Shown here: positions 1-11,788 of the stretch, one piece after another
Layout: each line of letters begins with the position of its first letter
Numbering within the stretch: position 1 is the stretch's first letter
Source of the DNA: Anthonomus grandis grandis
Taxonomy: Eukaryota; Arthropoda; Insecta; Coleoptera; Curculionidae
Direction of reading: 5' to 3'
NCBI RefSeq assembly: GCF_022605725.1
Contig: NC_065553.1
Location: 1,178,001 to 1,242,000, forward strand
Length of the DNA: 64,000 nt
The notes under the pieces: generated by a model
What the model saw: the letters and a program-made list of their open reading frames with translations, nothing else
The model's database searches: none
Told to the model about the DNA's origin: nothing
Made by a program: the position numbers and the translations under genes

Positions 1-261
1 AATATTTTTTGGTGAAATTTGGTATAAGGCCGTTTTGGGGGATGCCGAATCCAGTGGTGTGCACAATTTTTTGCTAAAAAAATGCCTAGCATGGTTTCTT
101 AAAATTTGGCCCTTAAAAACTGACATTAGTAGGCCTTGGAATTTGCATGGCAGAATTTTTATTTGTTCTGGACCTAACATTTAAAAAAAACCCGAGCAAA
201 ATCGCACCAAAAATAAACTTTTTATCGGGGTGACCCGAAAACAAATGGGTCACACTGTATA
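1..261. repeat. Partial TA-flanked MITE-like element, right end only
   Basis: The segment ends in GGGTCACACTGTA followed by TA, the reverse of a TACAGTGTG-type terminal inverted repeat. Similar ends recur on the Tc1/mariner-type elements further along. The left end is outside the window, so the boundary is an inference from one end only. No coding content was seen. Confidence 0.3.
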
Positions 262-668
262 TAAAGTTTAAACACGTTTTTTTTTCATTCAAACGTTTTT
301 TTTTTGTGCATATATTATAGTTGATTATATACCTTTCTTTCTTACCCTCATAGTTTTTATGAGATCCACTCAAGATAATTTAAATTTGTTTAGTTTTTCT
401 TACTTTATTTTTATTTTGAGTCGTCCTTTTTTGAGAAGTTTATACATAAAAGTTCATTTTATTATAATATGTGCTAAATATTTTCATATAATTGATGGAG
501 AGGCTGGTTTATCAGGATTAATCAATTAGCCTCTAATAATAGAGCAACTGTTTTTAATCCGTGTTGTGCTCAATGAAACAAAAACATAACCTTGTCGTAT
601 ATTTACACAATTAACTCAACCGAATGTATTCAAGGCTTTTATCCCCTTCCCCCTCCAAAACGCTTCAG
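262..668. other. AT-rich intronic DNA, nothing recognised
   Basis: Poly-T runs and short frames only. The pyrimidine-rich stretch at about 638-660 looks like the tract in front of the splice acceptor at 667-668. Confidence 0.4.
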
Positions 669-722
669 ATTCTTTTATTGTTGTTAATTGCTTATACGAA
701 CTGTTCAATGACAACGGCCAAG
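669..722 (+). CDS. Candidate host-gene micro-exon A (54 nt, phase 1-1)
   Basis: Seen: a C/T-rich tract and CTTCAG acceptor precede base 669, and AAG|GTAATT is the donor. Read with two leading bases the exon gives FIVVNCLYELFNDNGQ and leaves one base over. That base joins the next exon (962) in the only frame that stays open through the following exons, making an Ala codon. Length is a multiple of three with phase 1 at both ends, so skipping would keep frame. The protein is not recognised. The upstream exon and the start codon lie outside the window. Support is splice-site and phase agreement only. Confidence 0.5.
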
Positions 723-961
723 GTAATTTTCTTGATTTGTGTTTACTGTTTAGCTAAATGTGTTGGCCCTCCCCCCCTATGTAAAACTATTTAATTTGCG
801 CTTCTATTGTTTTTCAATGCGACAACATTTCTTACTTATAGTGCAGTTTTATGATTTTTAGCTTGTGGTACTAAAATATTGGTGCCACAATGGGTTCCAA
901 TATTTTCCTACCTGTATCAGTTTCGACTTAACGTAAATAAAAATTTTATATTTTGTTGCAG

Positions 962-1033
962 CTCTAAAACATTCACCGTCGAAACGAAAATCGTTATCGA
1001 AGCCGCTCAGGCACGAGGAACTTTTAGAAAATA
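962..1033 (+). CDS. Host-gene micro-exon B (72 nt, phase 1-1), basic linker
   Basis: Seen: a TTTTGTTGCAG acceptor and ATA|GTGAGT donor. In frame it reads LKHSPSKRKSLSKPLRHEEL then LEN, a basic Ser/Lys-rich stretch of the kind that often carries phosphorylation sites. Its leftover base plus CA from the next exon gives Thr. A second frame is also open within the exon, but only this one continues into the exons at 1148, 22250, 25736 and 29654. Like its neighbours it is a symmetric phase-1 exon, so it could be an alternatively used cassette. No family is recognised. Confidence 0.65.
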
Positions 1034-1147
1034 GTGAGTATGCGTGAACATTTTACCATAAATTCGTTTTAAGAAAAAAAAATCACCAAAAACTCCCGCT
1101 TTTCACTGTCTCTTTGCTAAAATCAATTTGGTTTTTGGATCGTTTAG

Positions 1148-1195
1148 CAAACTCACAAGCTCAAGCTGTTCATCAACAAAATGGAGCGAAAGCTG
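1148..1195 (+). CDS. Host-gene micro-exon C (48 nt, phase 1-1)
   Basis: Seen: acceptor GTTTAG, donor CTG|GTGAGT. It reads NSQAQAVHQQNGAKA plus one leftover G. That G can be completed by TC of the exon at 7010 (Val) or by GT of the exon at 22250 (Gly). This is the branch point between a short and a long C-terminus. The sequence is Gln/Ala-rich and probably disordered. The 114-nt intron upstream is short, typical of insects; the downstream intron is about 5.8 or 21 kb depending on the isoform. Confidence 0.65.
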
Positions 1196-2412
1196 GTGAG
1201 TTTATTGGGGTAAAATTTTGCAAAATTATATCATAGTGTTTGTTTTTATTTGGAGTGTTGTTTTATTGACCGCACATGTATACATACATACAACATTTAA
1301 GAACTCACTCAACATCTTTAATTGCTTTTCTTATTATGTGTTACGTATCTTAAAAGAAATTCGAAAATTGAGATTTTTTTCTGTACAAAAGTAGAAATAT
1401 CTTAAGAAATTCTTACACTAGGAAAGTGGGACATTTTTGCATGTTCTTTTCGGAAGTAATTACACAAGTCTTTAAAAATTTTCGATAATTTTGATTGAAA
1501 GCATATTTTTTGAAAACAATATGAGTTCATTTTCATATTTTAGCGAAATAGTCCGACTCCGAAGGAGGAGGCGCTTGAATGCAAAATTATTTTAACATTT
1601 TTAGGCATGAGTGTAATTTAGGGAGAAAATTATTGAAATAACGATTAAAAAAAATTTATATTAACAAATTTCTTATATAAACAAAAAAATTATAGTAATT
1701 ATTATTAATTTTATGGATTCTGTTCTAAAGCGCGACATATTTCTTTCTTAAAAAAATATTTGACATAATAAGATTGTGAAACTGACATAATATTTAAATA
1801 AAGGGTGTTGTTAGGAGTTACTACTGGCAAATCAGATATATTTTTTAAACGTCAAGAATTTGTATTGTTTCTGTCAATCAACAATGAAAACTTGACGGGT
1901 GGTTTTCCATGTTGCTTTTCGATAGATGGAGGGGTTGGATGGATGAGTGTAATTTTCGTCTAAGAGTCTACGATAACGAAATACATACATGGATCAACAA
2001 GTCCTAGGAGTAGCCACTCGCCGCTATTAACAAATTCATATGATTTTCAGGTAGTACTAATCTTCAAACGAGTGAGTGTCGAAAGTCCGCTCACTAGGCG
2101 GATTGGGTTATAGGGTGGCATCGCATTACTCTAATATTGCTTTTATTCTTATTTTTGATATTGACCAGGTGTGCCTAGCTTAAAGCGGTATATTTTTTTT
2201 GGAGAAGTTCATAATAAAAGATTCACAGATATTGCTACAAGTGGTTTGGGGTACCTGTGGCAAGGACGGTGTTTAAAAAAATTGTTTGGTGTAGTAGGAG
2301 GTGAAATGCGAGTGCGTGCGATGAGAAAATTTTATTATCATTAATCTTCGAGTATACCGAATAGCTACATTTGCAGCGTTTTGGTTTTAATATGTGAGTT
2401 ACCTCAGAGCAT
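1196..2412. other. Intron, no gene recognised
   Basis: AT-rich sequence with poly-A/T runs. I found no convincing exon or transposon termini. Some may belong to the decayed transposase that becomes recognisable at 2413. Confidence 0.35.
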
Positions 2413-3370
2413 TATCAAAACTTATTGGAAGACGATTTGGATGAATTCTTGGAGAATTTGCCGCTTACAAAGTTTAGAAACACTTGGTAGGTAACAGTTT
2501 AATGGTAGCAGGGAGAGCATTATAGAGTTTGGGAACATAGAAGGAAACCCAACACTTAACCTTGTGTATCCTATAAAAATTTGTATATATATGTTCTCTA
2601 TTTCTCGTAAAATGAAAATTGTACAATTTTGTATGTGGAGTAATCACTAATATGATGTTTAATATGTACTAAACTATATGATATATAAATACTTCTCTGT
2701 AAGGAAACTATCTTTGGTATCTAAATAATACAGAATATAGAACAATAACAATAAGATAAAAAAATTCTCTCCAGTTTTGGACTGGCTTTTTCTGCTTCTT
2801 TTCACCACCATCTTCCACCTTATCATCAACTCAACCCTTGAAACATCTAGCTGCCAGAATCTGCATTCCTCTCCTTCGATAGTGCCACAACTGGATGCTA
2901 TCTACTGCTTCAATTATCCTCTTAGATGTTTTAAAGCCTGGCATCTCGCTGACCTGAGCATTCAGACTAAGTGGCCTGCTGCCAGTCATGAGCAAAACCA
3001 TTAAGATACCCTTGCATGGACGTTAATTGTTAGACCATACAGATATCTATTTGTTATTCATATTTGACTAGGGACACATAACTGTAGTTGCTATTGGTTT
3101 CAGCAGGATGGTTTGCCCGCACATAATGCCCTATCGTGTGCGAGTATCTATCGAACATATTTCCGGGAAAATAGATAGGTACACATTCAACAGTTCCGTG
3201 GCCTCCTCATCTGGCGGACCTAACTCCGTTTGATTTTTTCTCGGGGAATAAGGCTAAAATTCTGTTTACCGCCGTGTTTTTGAAGCTAAGGATCAGCTGA
3301 GTAGAATAGTTCTTCAAATGTTCGACAGCATTACAGTGTTTTAAATTCGACAATTAAAAGGTTTTATCTA
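2413..3370 (+). pseudogene. Decayed DD41D-type transposase, split by about 610 bp
   Basis: Two blocks match the order of the intact DD41D transposases in this window. At 2413-2487 the frame reads YQNLLEDDLDEFLENLPL, the helix before the second catalytic Asp. At 3095-3240 it reads WFQQDGLPAH (second Asp), then, after frameshifts, WPPHLADLTPFDFF (third Asp region, normally WPPRSPDLTPLDFF). The 607 bases between (2488-3094) interrupt the gene right at the shared Trp codon. They contain a 75-codon open stretch with no recognisable product. Termini were not found. It is an old copy, clearly non-functional. Confidence 0.65.
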
Positions 3371-3617
3371 TGGTAATTTGTTTGAACATTATCTATAATC
3401 TAAATTAGTTTTTTTTTGGGTTTCTAGTAAGTACTTTTTAACTAATTTGTTTAGTTAATTAACATATGACGTGACTTACCTACATATATGAATAAAGTTT
3501 TTAAATCGTTAATAAAGTGATTTTAATTGAATGTTTCGAAACACGAGTAGTAATAGCCTACTACATCATACACAGCGCCATCTTTTCACCGCCTACTACC
3601 CCAAAACATTTGGAATA

Positions 3618-5859
3618 TACAGGGTTACTGGTAATTCGATACATTCCTTTAGAGATGTGATAGGGGAGGGGGTAAGAAGTAAATTGAACCCTAATATGTA
3701 TTATGTAAAAGTTGATAGTTTTCGACATATTTAAATTTTTCTGTTTTTCTTCAAAATGTAGACCTTAGTGGTTTAAAAGGCAGTTTCCAGAATATCCGCT
3801 GTATATTTTTTTAACTTTTTAGGCAAAATACATGCTCAACACAATAGTGTTACGTTTGTAATGGCAAAAGTCCCGCAAATAGTTGTAACCATAGGTAAAT
3901 TCTCGATGCAAAGTGTAATTTTTTTTTTCTTAAATAAAATACTACACTTTCTAGTGGATATTTTTTGAAAAAAAAATATGCTACATTCTTCAAAATTTAC
4001 GTAAAACTTTCTTATTATCTAAGCTAACTCATAGGCTATAAATGCTACCAAAAATTTTAACAGAATTTTGTATTTTTATTATTAATAGTAAGAACGCACT
4101 TGAAAAATGCCAAGTGGTATTTACTTCTATGGTATTTAAGTACTATAGCAACAATTTGTTTTTTTAATTTTATTGTTAAACATTTGATGTGTAGATAGTC
4201 TGACAGCAATAATTGTTGTGGAAAGTAGTTAAATTACGAGTTTCGAGTTTATTTTTCTCGTGTTTTCAAAGAAGGTATTCTATTGGTTTCTGCGCTATGG
4301 TCACGTTTACTAACGCTGAATATGCAGATATTATGTTTGTTTATGGGTTTTGCAATGGTAATGCCGCGGAGTCTCGCCGAGAATACCAACGTCGCTTTCC
4401 GAACCGCCGCATTCCAAATGTCCGTGTTTTCGCTTCGACTTCGTCGAAGTCGATATCGAAACTGGTCGGTATCGAAACTGGATCCGTAAAACCAAGAAGA
4501 GGTGACGCTGGCGCTCCTCGCGTATATCGAGTAGAAGATGAGGAGGAAATATTAAGACATTTTGAAGACGATCCAACCACATCCACTAATGCCGTAGCGC
4601 AGCAAACAGGATCATCGCAAATGAAAGTTTGGTCCACGATTCGGCAAATGGGAAGCCATCCTTACATTATACGCCTGTCCAAGGATTGGAAGAAGGGTAG
4701 AATTCTGCAGATTTATTATAAATTCTGAAGCAGACAATAGAACTTTTTTAACCGACATTTTGTGGACGGACGAGTCAAAGTTTAGTCATGAGGGCATTAC
4801 AAATTTTCATAACCTTCATTTTTGGGCCGAAGAAAATCCCCGTTTAAAAAGAGAAACCAGTTTTCAAAGAAAGTTTTCTGTAAATGTGTGGATGGGACTT
4901 ATTGGCCGGGATGTAATAAGACCACATTTTTTCCTGGATTTGGATATTTATGAAAATTTTGTACGATATGACCTACAAGATCTTTTTGACGATATTCCTC
5001 TCGCCGTTAGAGGACGAATGATATTTCAACATGACGGCAGTCCAGCTCATTTTCGGCGGTCAGTTCGGCAGTTCCTGGATGAACGTTTCCCGAATCGTTG
5101 GATTGGTAGGTCAGGTCCAATAGCTTGGCCAGCACGAAGCCCTGACTTAACCCCGCTTGATTATAGCATATGGGGTCAAATGAAAGCACTGGTTTATGCA
5201 ACCCCAATAATTACCCGGGAAGATCTTATCCAAAGAATAACCAACGCTGCCCAGCAGATCAGGAATACCATAACAACTAGAACAACAAAGACTGAAATGA
5301 GAAGGCGCTGCCGAGCCTGTATTCGCAATAGAGGCTCTCATTTTGAACAAGATTTGTGAAGGTAAATACTGATAAATGCGTTACTTTACAATTTATAATA
5401 AAAATACAAAACCATGTCACCTAACTTTTAAGCATTCGTATCCTGTGAGCTAGCTTAGGTAATAAGGAAGTTTTAAGGAAATTATGAAGAATGTAGCATA
5501 ATTTTTTTTCAAAAAATATCCACTAGAAAGTGTAGTATTTTATTTAAGAAAAAAAAAATTACACTTTGCATCGAGAATTTACCTATGGTTACAACTATTT
5601 GCGGGACTTTTGCCATTACAAACGTAACACTATTGTGTTGAGCATGTATTTTGCCTAAAAAGTTAAAAAAATATACAGCGAATTTTCTGGAAACTGCCTT
5701 TTAAACCACTAAGGTCTACATTTTGAAGAAAAACAGAAAAAATTAAATATGTCGAAAACTATCAACTTTTGCATAATACATATTAGGGTTCAATTTACTT
5801 CTTACCCCCTCCCCTATCACATCTCCAAAGGAATGTATCGAATTACCAGTAACCCTGTA
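3618..5859 (+). mobile_element. DD41D mariner-like transposon 1, long TIRs, TA target duplication
   Basis: Seen: the ends are exact inverted repeats beginning TACAGGGTTACTGGTAATTC, flanked by TA at 3616-3617 and 5860-5861. The inverted repeat runs about 350 bp on each side (3618-3975 and 5505-5859) with few differences, so the copy is fairly recent. One transposase gene lies between. Known: TA duplication and a DDxD transposase place it in the IS630-Tc1-mariner superfamily. The spacing of 41 residues between second and third Asp is the DD41D type. It sits in the intron between host exons C and the 7-kb exon, in the host's sense direction. Confidence 0.9.
4297..5359 (+). pseudogene. DD41D transposase, one frameshift
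   Basis: Catalyses cut-and-paste movement of the element at 3618-5859. Start chosen at the ATG reading MVTFTNAEYADIMFVYG, the usual N-terminus of this family. Next come the helix-turn-helix DNA-binding part, then the catalytic core: WTDESKF (first Asp), FQHDGSPAHF (second) and WPARSPDLTPLDYSIWG (third), with 41 residues between the second and third. A one-base shift near 4690 separates the N-terminal frame (to 4728) from the core frame (readable from about 4690 as EFCRFIINSEADN). All three Asp residues are kept, so only the frameshift obviously disables it. Confidence 0.88.
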
Positions 5860-5861
5860 TA

Positions 5862-7009
5862 CAAGTGATATAATTAATAAATTATTATAATTAGCAGAAA
5901 CTGATTTGCAATCTTGTTATAAAGCAAAAGAAAGAGTGAAATTCGTTTAATAACCAAAATTATTTTGTACTATATTTACACTAATCGTATTTTTTAATTG
6001 GATTCTTTAAATCGCCAAATTTCCACACAGAACGGCAACGCTGTGAATTTCGCTCAGAAATATTATCGCGATAAAGGTATTTGGCAACTGCGCTCGTTGT
6101 TTACTTTTGCATGGTACACCTGTCGTAAAATATTATTAGTATTAAAAGAATATTTTGAGTGGTTTCAGTGGGTTTTTTTAATTAATATTAAAACTAAAAA
6201 CTCCCTTTTTACTGAAAAATGATAAAGAAGTTTGAAGTGGGTTCAATATATTGGGAAAAAGGAAATTCAAATCGTTCCTTTCACAGGCGAGTTAGGTGTC
6301 AATGGTGCCATCCTTCTAGGTTATAATATTATGAAAGACCGCATATTTGTAAAGTATCTATTGAGTATTGGATACCAAAATTAAGCATTTTTCGTTTGCC
6401 AGCAATATATTTATAGTCCGGGCCCACTGTTATTTAATCAATATAATCCGTATCTCCTGGAATTCTAAAGGAGTTTTAATATTTTTTTGTCTAGATATTA
6501 ACAATGGATAAACGGCATTTTGTTAGGCTTGAAAATTCGCAACTGTTCTCTCATTTTACCATCTTCGCATCTCTTTTTTTTTCCGCGATCCCCACGACAG
6601 ATATCCTTCTATTGGACTTACTATATATTTCATTATAATAACTGGTTTTCTAAAAAAATAAATTATGGCATATCTTTCCAAATATCTCTTTCAAAGCAAT
6701 TTTGCCATTGCCCACTTTTCTAGTATAGACCCTTTTTAAGATATTTTCAGTTTGTTCGGCAAGTACAGGCATAAAAAATCATTTAAATTAAAGAGGATCA
6801 ACTACTTGGAACTAAAAATAATGTAATTATTCTATTACCCATCACTCTTAACACAGAACACAGCAATCATTACAAACAAACCTCACATTACTTTTGAACA
6901 TACTTAAGCAAAAAAAAACATAAGCTCACATTCTTTTCTCTTCTTTTCACGCCGCTCTTCTCGGACTACCCCCACCGAATTCCCCCTCCCATGACCCATC
7001 CTTTACCAG
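5862..7009. other. Intron upstream of the 7-kb exon
   Basis: No gene or transposon recognised. The last 80 bases (6930-7009) are strongly pyrimidine-rich, as expected before a splice acceptor; the acceptor is CTTTACCAG at 7001-7009. Confidence 0.45.
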
Positions 7010-7644
7010 TCAGTCCAACTGAAGTCACCACCACAACCACAAAATCGGCCCCGCCCTCTTCCACCCATCACCACCACCACCACCATCAACCGCCCCAGAC
7101 GATCACCGCCTCCACCACCCCCGGTACGGTAATAACCGCCACGTCCCCGCCAAATTCTTCCGCCCCTCTGACATCCCCGCCTGCGATTTTCCCCGCGGTG
7201 TTGGTGGGGCCGAAGCAGAAGGTCCCGCCGCCCGTCCCACCCCGGGGAACCCCCAAAAATAAGCAACGGGTCGATCTTAATGGAAAAGGTGTGCAGCAGC
7301 AGCAACAGCTGAAGAACCGCGGTAGAGTTTGGTCGCATGCTTCACCTTGTAGCTCCTCGAAAGGCGATAAGAGTGTCACCGCGATCCCTAAAAGTAGCTT
7401 TGATAGTTTGCATGGCTCTAAGGGTAGTTTTGATGCAACTGTTAAGGGTTTCGCTTATATCAGAACGAGCCCTAAGGCTCCCTATAAGGGTTACGTCACC
7501 AGATTGGTGGCGAAGTTTAATAATAAAAGTTCCACTGTAGACAGAAATGCCAAGAGTACGGTATGTTTGTCACCTAGGGGCACCAGTATGACAGTGGAGA
7601 TTGACAGTTCGCCCAGGCTGTTGAAATATAGGGACTTAAAATAG
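7010..7644 (+). CDS. Alternative 3'-terminal coding exon of the host gene (short isoform)
   Basis: Open for about 210 codons to TAG at 7642, with far higher GC and codon-like character than its surroundings. The phase-1 acceptor fits the exon at 1195. Features in order: Thr/Pro-rich start, a seven-His run, Pro-rich segment with KVPPPVPPRGTPK (matches the PxxP SH3-ligand pattern), a Gln run, then a more ordered basic C-terminus ending SPRLLKYRDLK. AATAAA follows 130 bases after the stop. An upstream in-frame ATG at 6991 exists, but it lies inside the pyrimidine tract and is probably not used. Interpreted as an alternative last exon because further exons of matching phase lie downstream. A separate single-exon gene is possible but less likely. 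Confidence 0.65.
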
Positions 7645-7800
7645 TTTTGGTGCAGTTAAAAGCAAGTTTGAGAAGTTCGTTTGAAGTGTGTGTGTTTTAT
7701 TTTTTTTTTGGGGGTTTTTGCTTTCCCCAAGAGTAGTTTTAGGTGCTGGAGTGATTCGGAGACAATAGCGTCAATAAAAGTTATTTTTGTCTCCATTTAG
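7645..7800 (+). terminator. 3' UTR with AATAAA at 7773-7778
   Basis: The stop of the 7-kb exon is followed by a T-run and AATAAAAG at 7773, then a GT/T-rich stretch (TTATTTTTGTCTCC), the usual layout of a metazoan cleavage and polyadenylation site. It gives the short isoform its own transcript end. Confidence 0.55.
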
Positions 7801-7802
7801 AA

Positions 7803-8148
7803 TATACAGGGTGCGAAATAATGTGATAGCGTGCAACTGAAATGGACAGGGGCGTAGGCAATCAAAACTTTGCCAATTTCAGGCATTATTTCAAACTATG
7901 GTGCTAATAAGGTATGAAAATGTTGACTTGTTATTTATTTTATTGATATTATATCACTATTTCAGTAAAAATCAATTTAAAAATTACTCTATACCTCATA
8001 GGCTCAATTATTTAAAAGAAGAAAATAGATTTGTTCACGTATTTAGAAGATGTATGAACTTAAATCTACAGGGTGATTGACGACCCCTTATATAGAAAAA
8101 TGGCAACATCTTTGATTTTTTAAATGTAACACCCTATATATTGTTAGA
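7803..8148. repeat. TACAGGGTG-ended MITE fragments
   Basis: TACAGGGTG occurs at about 7806 and 8069, and the reverse end AACACCCTATATA lies at about 8136-8148. The 8069-8148 piece has inward-facing ends like the small repeat modules inside the DD41D terminal repeats. Non-coding; probably transposon debris. Confidence 0.4.
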
Positions 8149-8929
8149 TATTTTGATTCCTTTCTTCATTTTGAGTCTTTTTTAATCATACTTCCCTATC
8201 CCTATCACTAGCAGTTTTCGAGAAAAAAAAATTTGCGTGTTTTTTGTTAATAACCCAGGGATAACTAATTGTTTATTTAGTAAGTTCCTAAAAAGCTCAA
8301 ATTTTCAACATCACTTTAAGAGACCCTCTTGATTAACTTCCCATAGCCTAATTTAATCAGCATTATACAAGGTCATCGAAAATTAAATTAATATTCATTA
8401 ATATTAATTTAAATGGCGCAATGTCCATTTTTTTAAATGAACTTGTCGTCATTAATAGCACCTATATTTTATTTCATATAACTTAATTAAAAATCCAAAA
8501 TGGAAAACATTAACTATCATATGAGTTTTTGATGAGGCTATTTATTTTCCATGGATAATGGGATCTAATAGCGAGAACATGTACAGAGCCATAACTACTT
8601 GGCATATAGGATAAAATGATTTTTTCTTTCCTATCTTAACTTTTTAAGATGTGTTTAATAAAAAAAATCCACTGTCACGTGCCTTCGTTTTTCCTTAAAA
8701 TGTCAAAAAAATTTCATGGTTAACATTGTTACATGCAGATTTTGCCCTAAACATGTAACATTTTTTAACAGGATTTCATATAAATTCGGGGCAAAAGTTT
8801 ATAGGTTTTGGTATCGGCTTGAAAGGGTTGTGTGATTTACAGTTTTATAAATGGAATTTGGGGTTTGATAGAAATGCAATTTATTTTTTTTTTAAGGCTT
8901 TTGGGGTTTGATTATTTTTAGGAATGTAT
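8149..8929. other. AT-rich intron, nothing recognised
   Basis: Homopolymer runs and short frames only. Confidence 0.4.
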
Positions 8930-10260
8930 TTACCTACCCTATCCTGTCAGCACACCTCTGTGGAGTTAGTCGTATTATGTTTCCTTAGTCCCTATTCATG
9001 TGCCTGGTGTTGGGAACTTTCTGACCTTTGATTTGGTTGTCAAGAGTTTCTATGAGGCCGGTATATGTCTGGGGTATGGAGGGACTTCTAGAGGGTGCTG
9101 TTGTGCCACAGATTGCGCTATGAGTAAATAAGATCTTTTAGATGGTGATCCGTTAGTGTAGGAAAACTTACAAATACTTTCTTCTATAGCGGAATCATGT
9201 TGGGCAAGGTATCCTAATTGATTTGAAATTGGCCTCCCCAGTTTTGCTTGCTATATTTCCCTTCAATTCTTCAAGTTAGGTTTTAGTTAAATAAACGTGT
9301 AATGACTATTGACACACTTGTTGTTGTGGAGGTTTGGCAGCGTTGCTGTTTCCCATTAAAGTTTGGTTTCCATTTGGCGGATGACGGAGCGTCATAAATC
9401 AGGCAGAGCGACGTAAGAGGAAAATTGTAATTTCGTAGCCCCGTTGGGAGAATTTTGTTAGTTTTCCATGTTTTAGTATCCGAGCAGTATCATTTTGCTG
9501 TGGTATTGCGGAGTTTCTATTTTGATAGAGTGAGGCTCCGCGTAGTTTGCACCAAGAGGCAGGGTCAGATCGTGTCGAAGAGAGAGAGTGACAAGTTCAC
9601 TGCCAGTGTCACCTGTCACAGTTGTCAGTTCCTTGTCCAGCCGGTAGCCGTCCCGTTATCAGAAAGAACAGTCGACATTTTGTGGTTTTAAGGAAAATTT
9701 AAGTTCATCTTGCCGGGAATTCGGTTGAATGGAAAAATATTCCTCCCAAGTTTTGGGGTTTAATTTGATGAACGTCTAGTGGAAAGTTGTAGCCGAGAGG
9801 ATTTCGGATTGACCTGATATTTTTGGATTCGGTCGGCTGCTCCCACACCATTTATGGGATTTTAAAATTTTCTAACCACAAAACGAGACTCTAGGCCTCG
9901 CTCACCACCTTACGTATGTAGCAACATGTTGGTAATTGCCATAGAATTGATTGTGTGTTTATTTTACTGATTTTTTTTGTCCTCTATTTTAGAGGCCTCT
10001 CCTTTTTCTCATTCTCTCCTCTATTGGTCTCTTCCTATTCTCTGGTTTCTTCTGGTCATCCCAACACTGTTGGTAACCGGCTGAAGTGAGCCTCAACACA
10101 GCCTGGACTGAGCATTGTACTGTGGCTATGCGATTTTGGATTGGAACTTGCCTGAAATCGACTTGCCCATGTGGTTGTAGCTGACTGGTTCCAGAGCTGT
10201 CGAGTTAAGCTACCTTAGCCAAAATACACAAGAGATTAGAGGACACGCAAGTTTTTGCAC
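8930..10260. other. GC-richer block of unknown origin
   Basis: Base composition rises clearly compared with both flanks, with CpG-containing words and a 78-codon open stretch at 9455-9691 (+). It contains AATAAACGTGT near 9291, which resembles an LTR polyadenylation signal. I could find no matching second LTR, TG...CA boundaries or coding domains. It may be an old solo LTR or leader of a retroelement, or unique regulatory sequence. No function is assigned. Confidence 0.25.
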
Positions 10261-11487
10261 ATTTTATTTTATTTTCCTTTTATTGAACGGTTTGATTTAG
10301 GGTTGGGGGTTGATTTATTAATTTGAATTTTATGGGTTTATTTTCTTTTATGTAAAACAAAAACGTTAAGGGGTTCTTGCTAAGTCTATTAATATTAACC
10401 TAAGGGTTCTCATTTGAGTCTAGCATCGACATAATTGATTTTGACATTGAGCCTGGATCACCTTGTAAGGGATTGGCTATTTGCTACAAATAACGTATTT
10501 AGTCATAGTGTTGGTTGTTGGTTAATAGGTTTTATTGCACCAACATACCATTAATAGGCTTTTAAATTCGAACCTTACTATTTAGAAGTTTTCTTTAGAT
10601 TAATGTGACTTGACTAGAGTTTGTAAAAGGTATTTAGGGCCAGTGAGGTATTGTGAATTAGGCTCCAAACATATACTTCTTGTAAACAACACGTGATCAC
10701 GTTTTGGATTTTCCCCTTGAACAGTAGTTCAATGCGGATTTGTTTTTTTTTACTAATTCCTCGCCTTAAGCATACCTCAAGTAACTCTTAATTCTTTTAT
10801 CAATTTTTTTTTATTTACTTAAAATTACTACAGTATTACATTTTGAATAATTATCTAAATTTAAATATCTCAGTGGAATTTATTTTTTTTATATAAATGG
10901 AAGTGACTATGTAAATTCTTGGATGATTATATCAATCTGGTGGACCTATGGATTGTTATTTGAGTTTTTTCCAAATTATTTTCAGCTTTTAGGATCTAGG
11001 TACAAGCATAAATATAGGTCATCATTTTCTTGATTAAGGGGGGCTTATATTACCATCATAATATATCAAAGTTTGGTGTAAAATATTTAAATCAAGTAGC
11101 GCTCTTATTAAAATTTCTCCCACTACCTTCTCCACTGTCTAAAAGCTGGCGGCCACCAATTCTCTGAATTTTTTAAAACAACATTTGCTTGTCTGGACTT
11201 AGTAATTTTTTTTGTGGTTGGATAGTAGGTATGACTCACACGGGTTGGAAATAAATTGGTTTGAACCAAGTTACGCGTTACAACATAGCTAAAAATGTGT
11301 CTTAAAAAGCTAAGATAGAAGTGTGAAAATCAATTTTTCCTATAACAAATTGTTATGGATATCTATAGCCTCTTAAAGCTGAAAAAAGGCGATTTTCAAT
11401 TTGTCTCTAATTCAAAAACTACTTTTTTAAAGTACAAAATTATTAAACATAAGTTGAAATTTTGGCACAATCACAAAATCAAATATT
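10261..11487. other. AT-rich intron, nothing recognised
   Basis: No open frames of note and no repeat boundaries seen. Confidence 0.4.
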
Positions 11488-11552
11488 ATATAGGATGTTC
11501 CATTTAAAAAATTATAAAATTCTTCTGCCACGCCTTTTGTGAACACCCTGTA
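11488..11552. repeat. Short TACAGGGTG-type inverted-end module
   Basis: Begins TATAGGATGTTCCATTTAAA and ends GTGAACACCCTGTA, inward-facing ends about 65 bp apart. The same word (TGTTCCATTTAAA) appears in the terminal repeats of the DD41D elements at 31.7 and 45-46.6 kb. Confidence 0.4.
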
Positions 11553-11788
11553 GCTATATGTCAAAACAATTTTAAAATGTAGCTTATTTCATTCCCTCTA
11601 TATAACAAAAATTAGTTTTTTTCTTCAAAAATACAGCTATATGGAGGAAGAAATTTTATATGAGTACAATCGAGGAAGGGAGTAGACTGAATGGACACGC
11701 TGTATACCCAGGAGCTGAGGTTTTACCTATCGACCTCTGAGCTCGTTTCTTTTTTTCAACTTCCTACCTAACTTCTTTTTTACTGAAA

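Noticed and set aside
2777..3004. 75-codon frame with hydrophobic start
   Set aside because: Lies inside the insertion in a decayed transposase; no signal of selection or family match.
4331..4637. Antisense frames of 83 and 98 codons
   Set aside because: Shadows of the DD41D-1 transposase; the sense frame carries the motifs.
7003..7379. Gly/Arg-rich antisense frames opposite the 7-kb exon
   Set aside because: GC-rich coding exon produces open antisense frames; the sense frame has splice phase and a polyadenylation signal.
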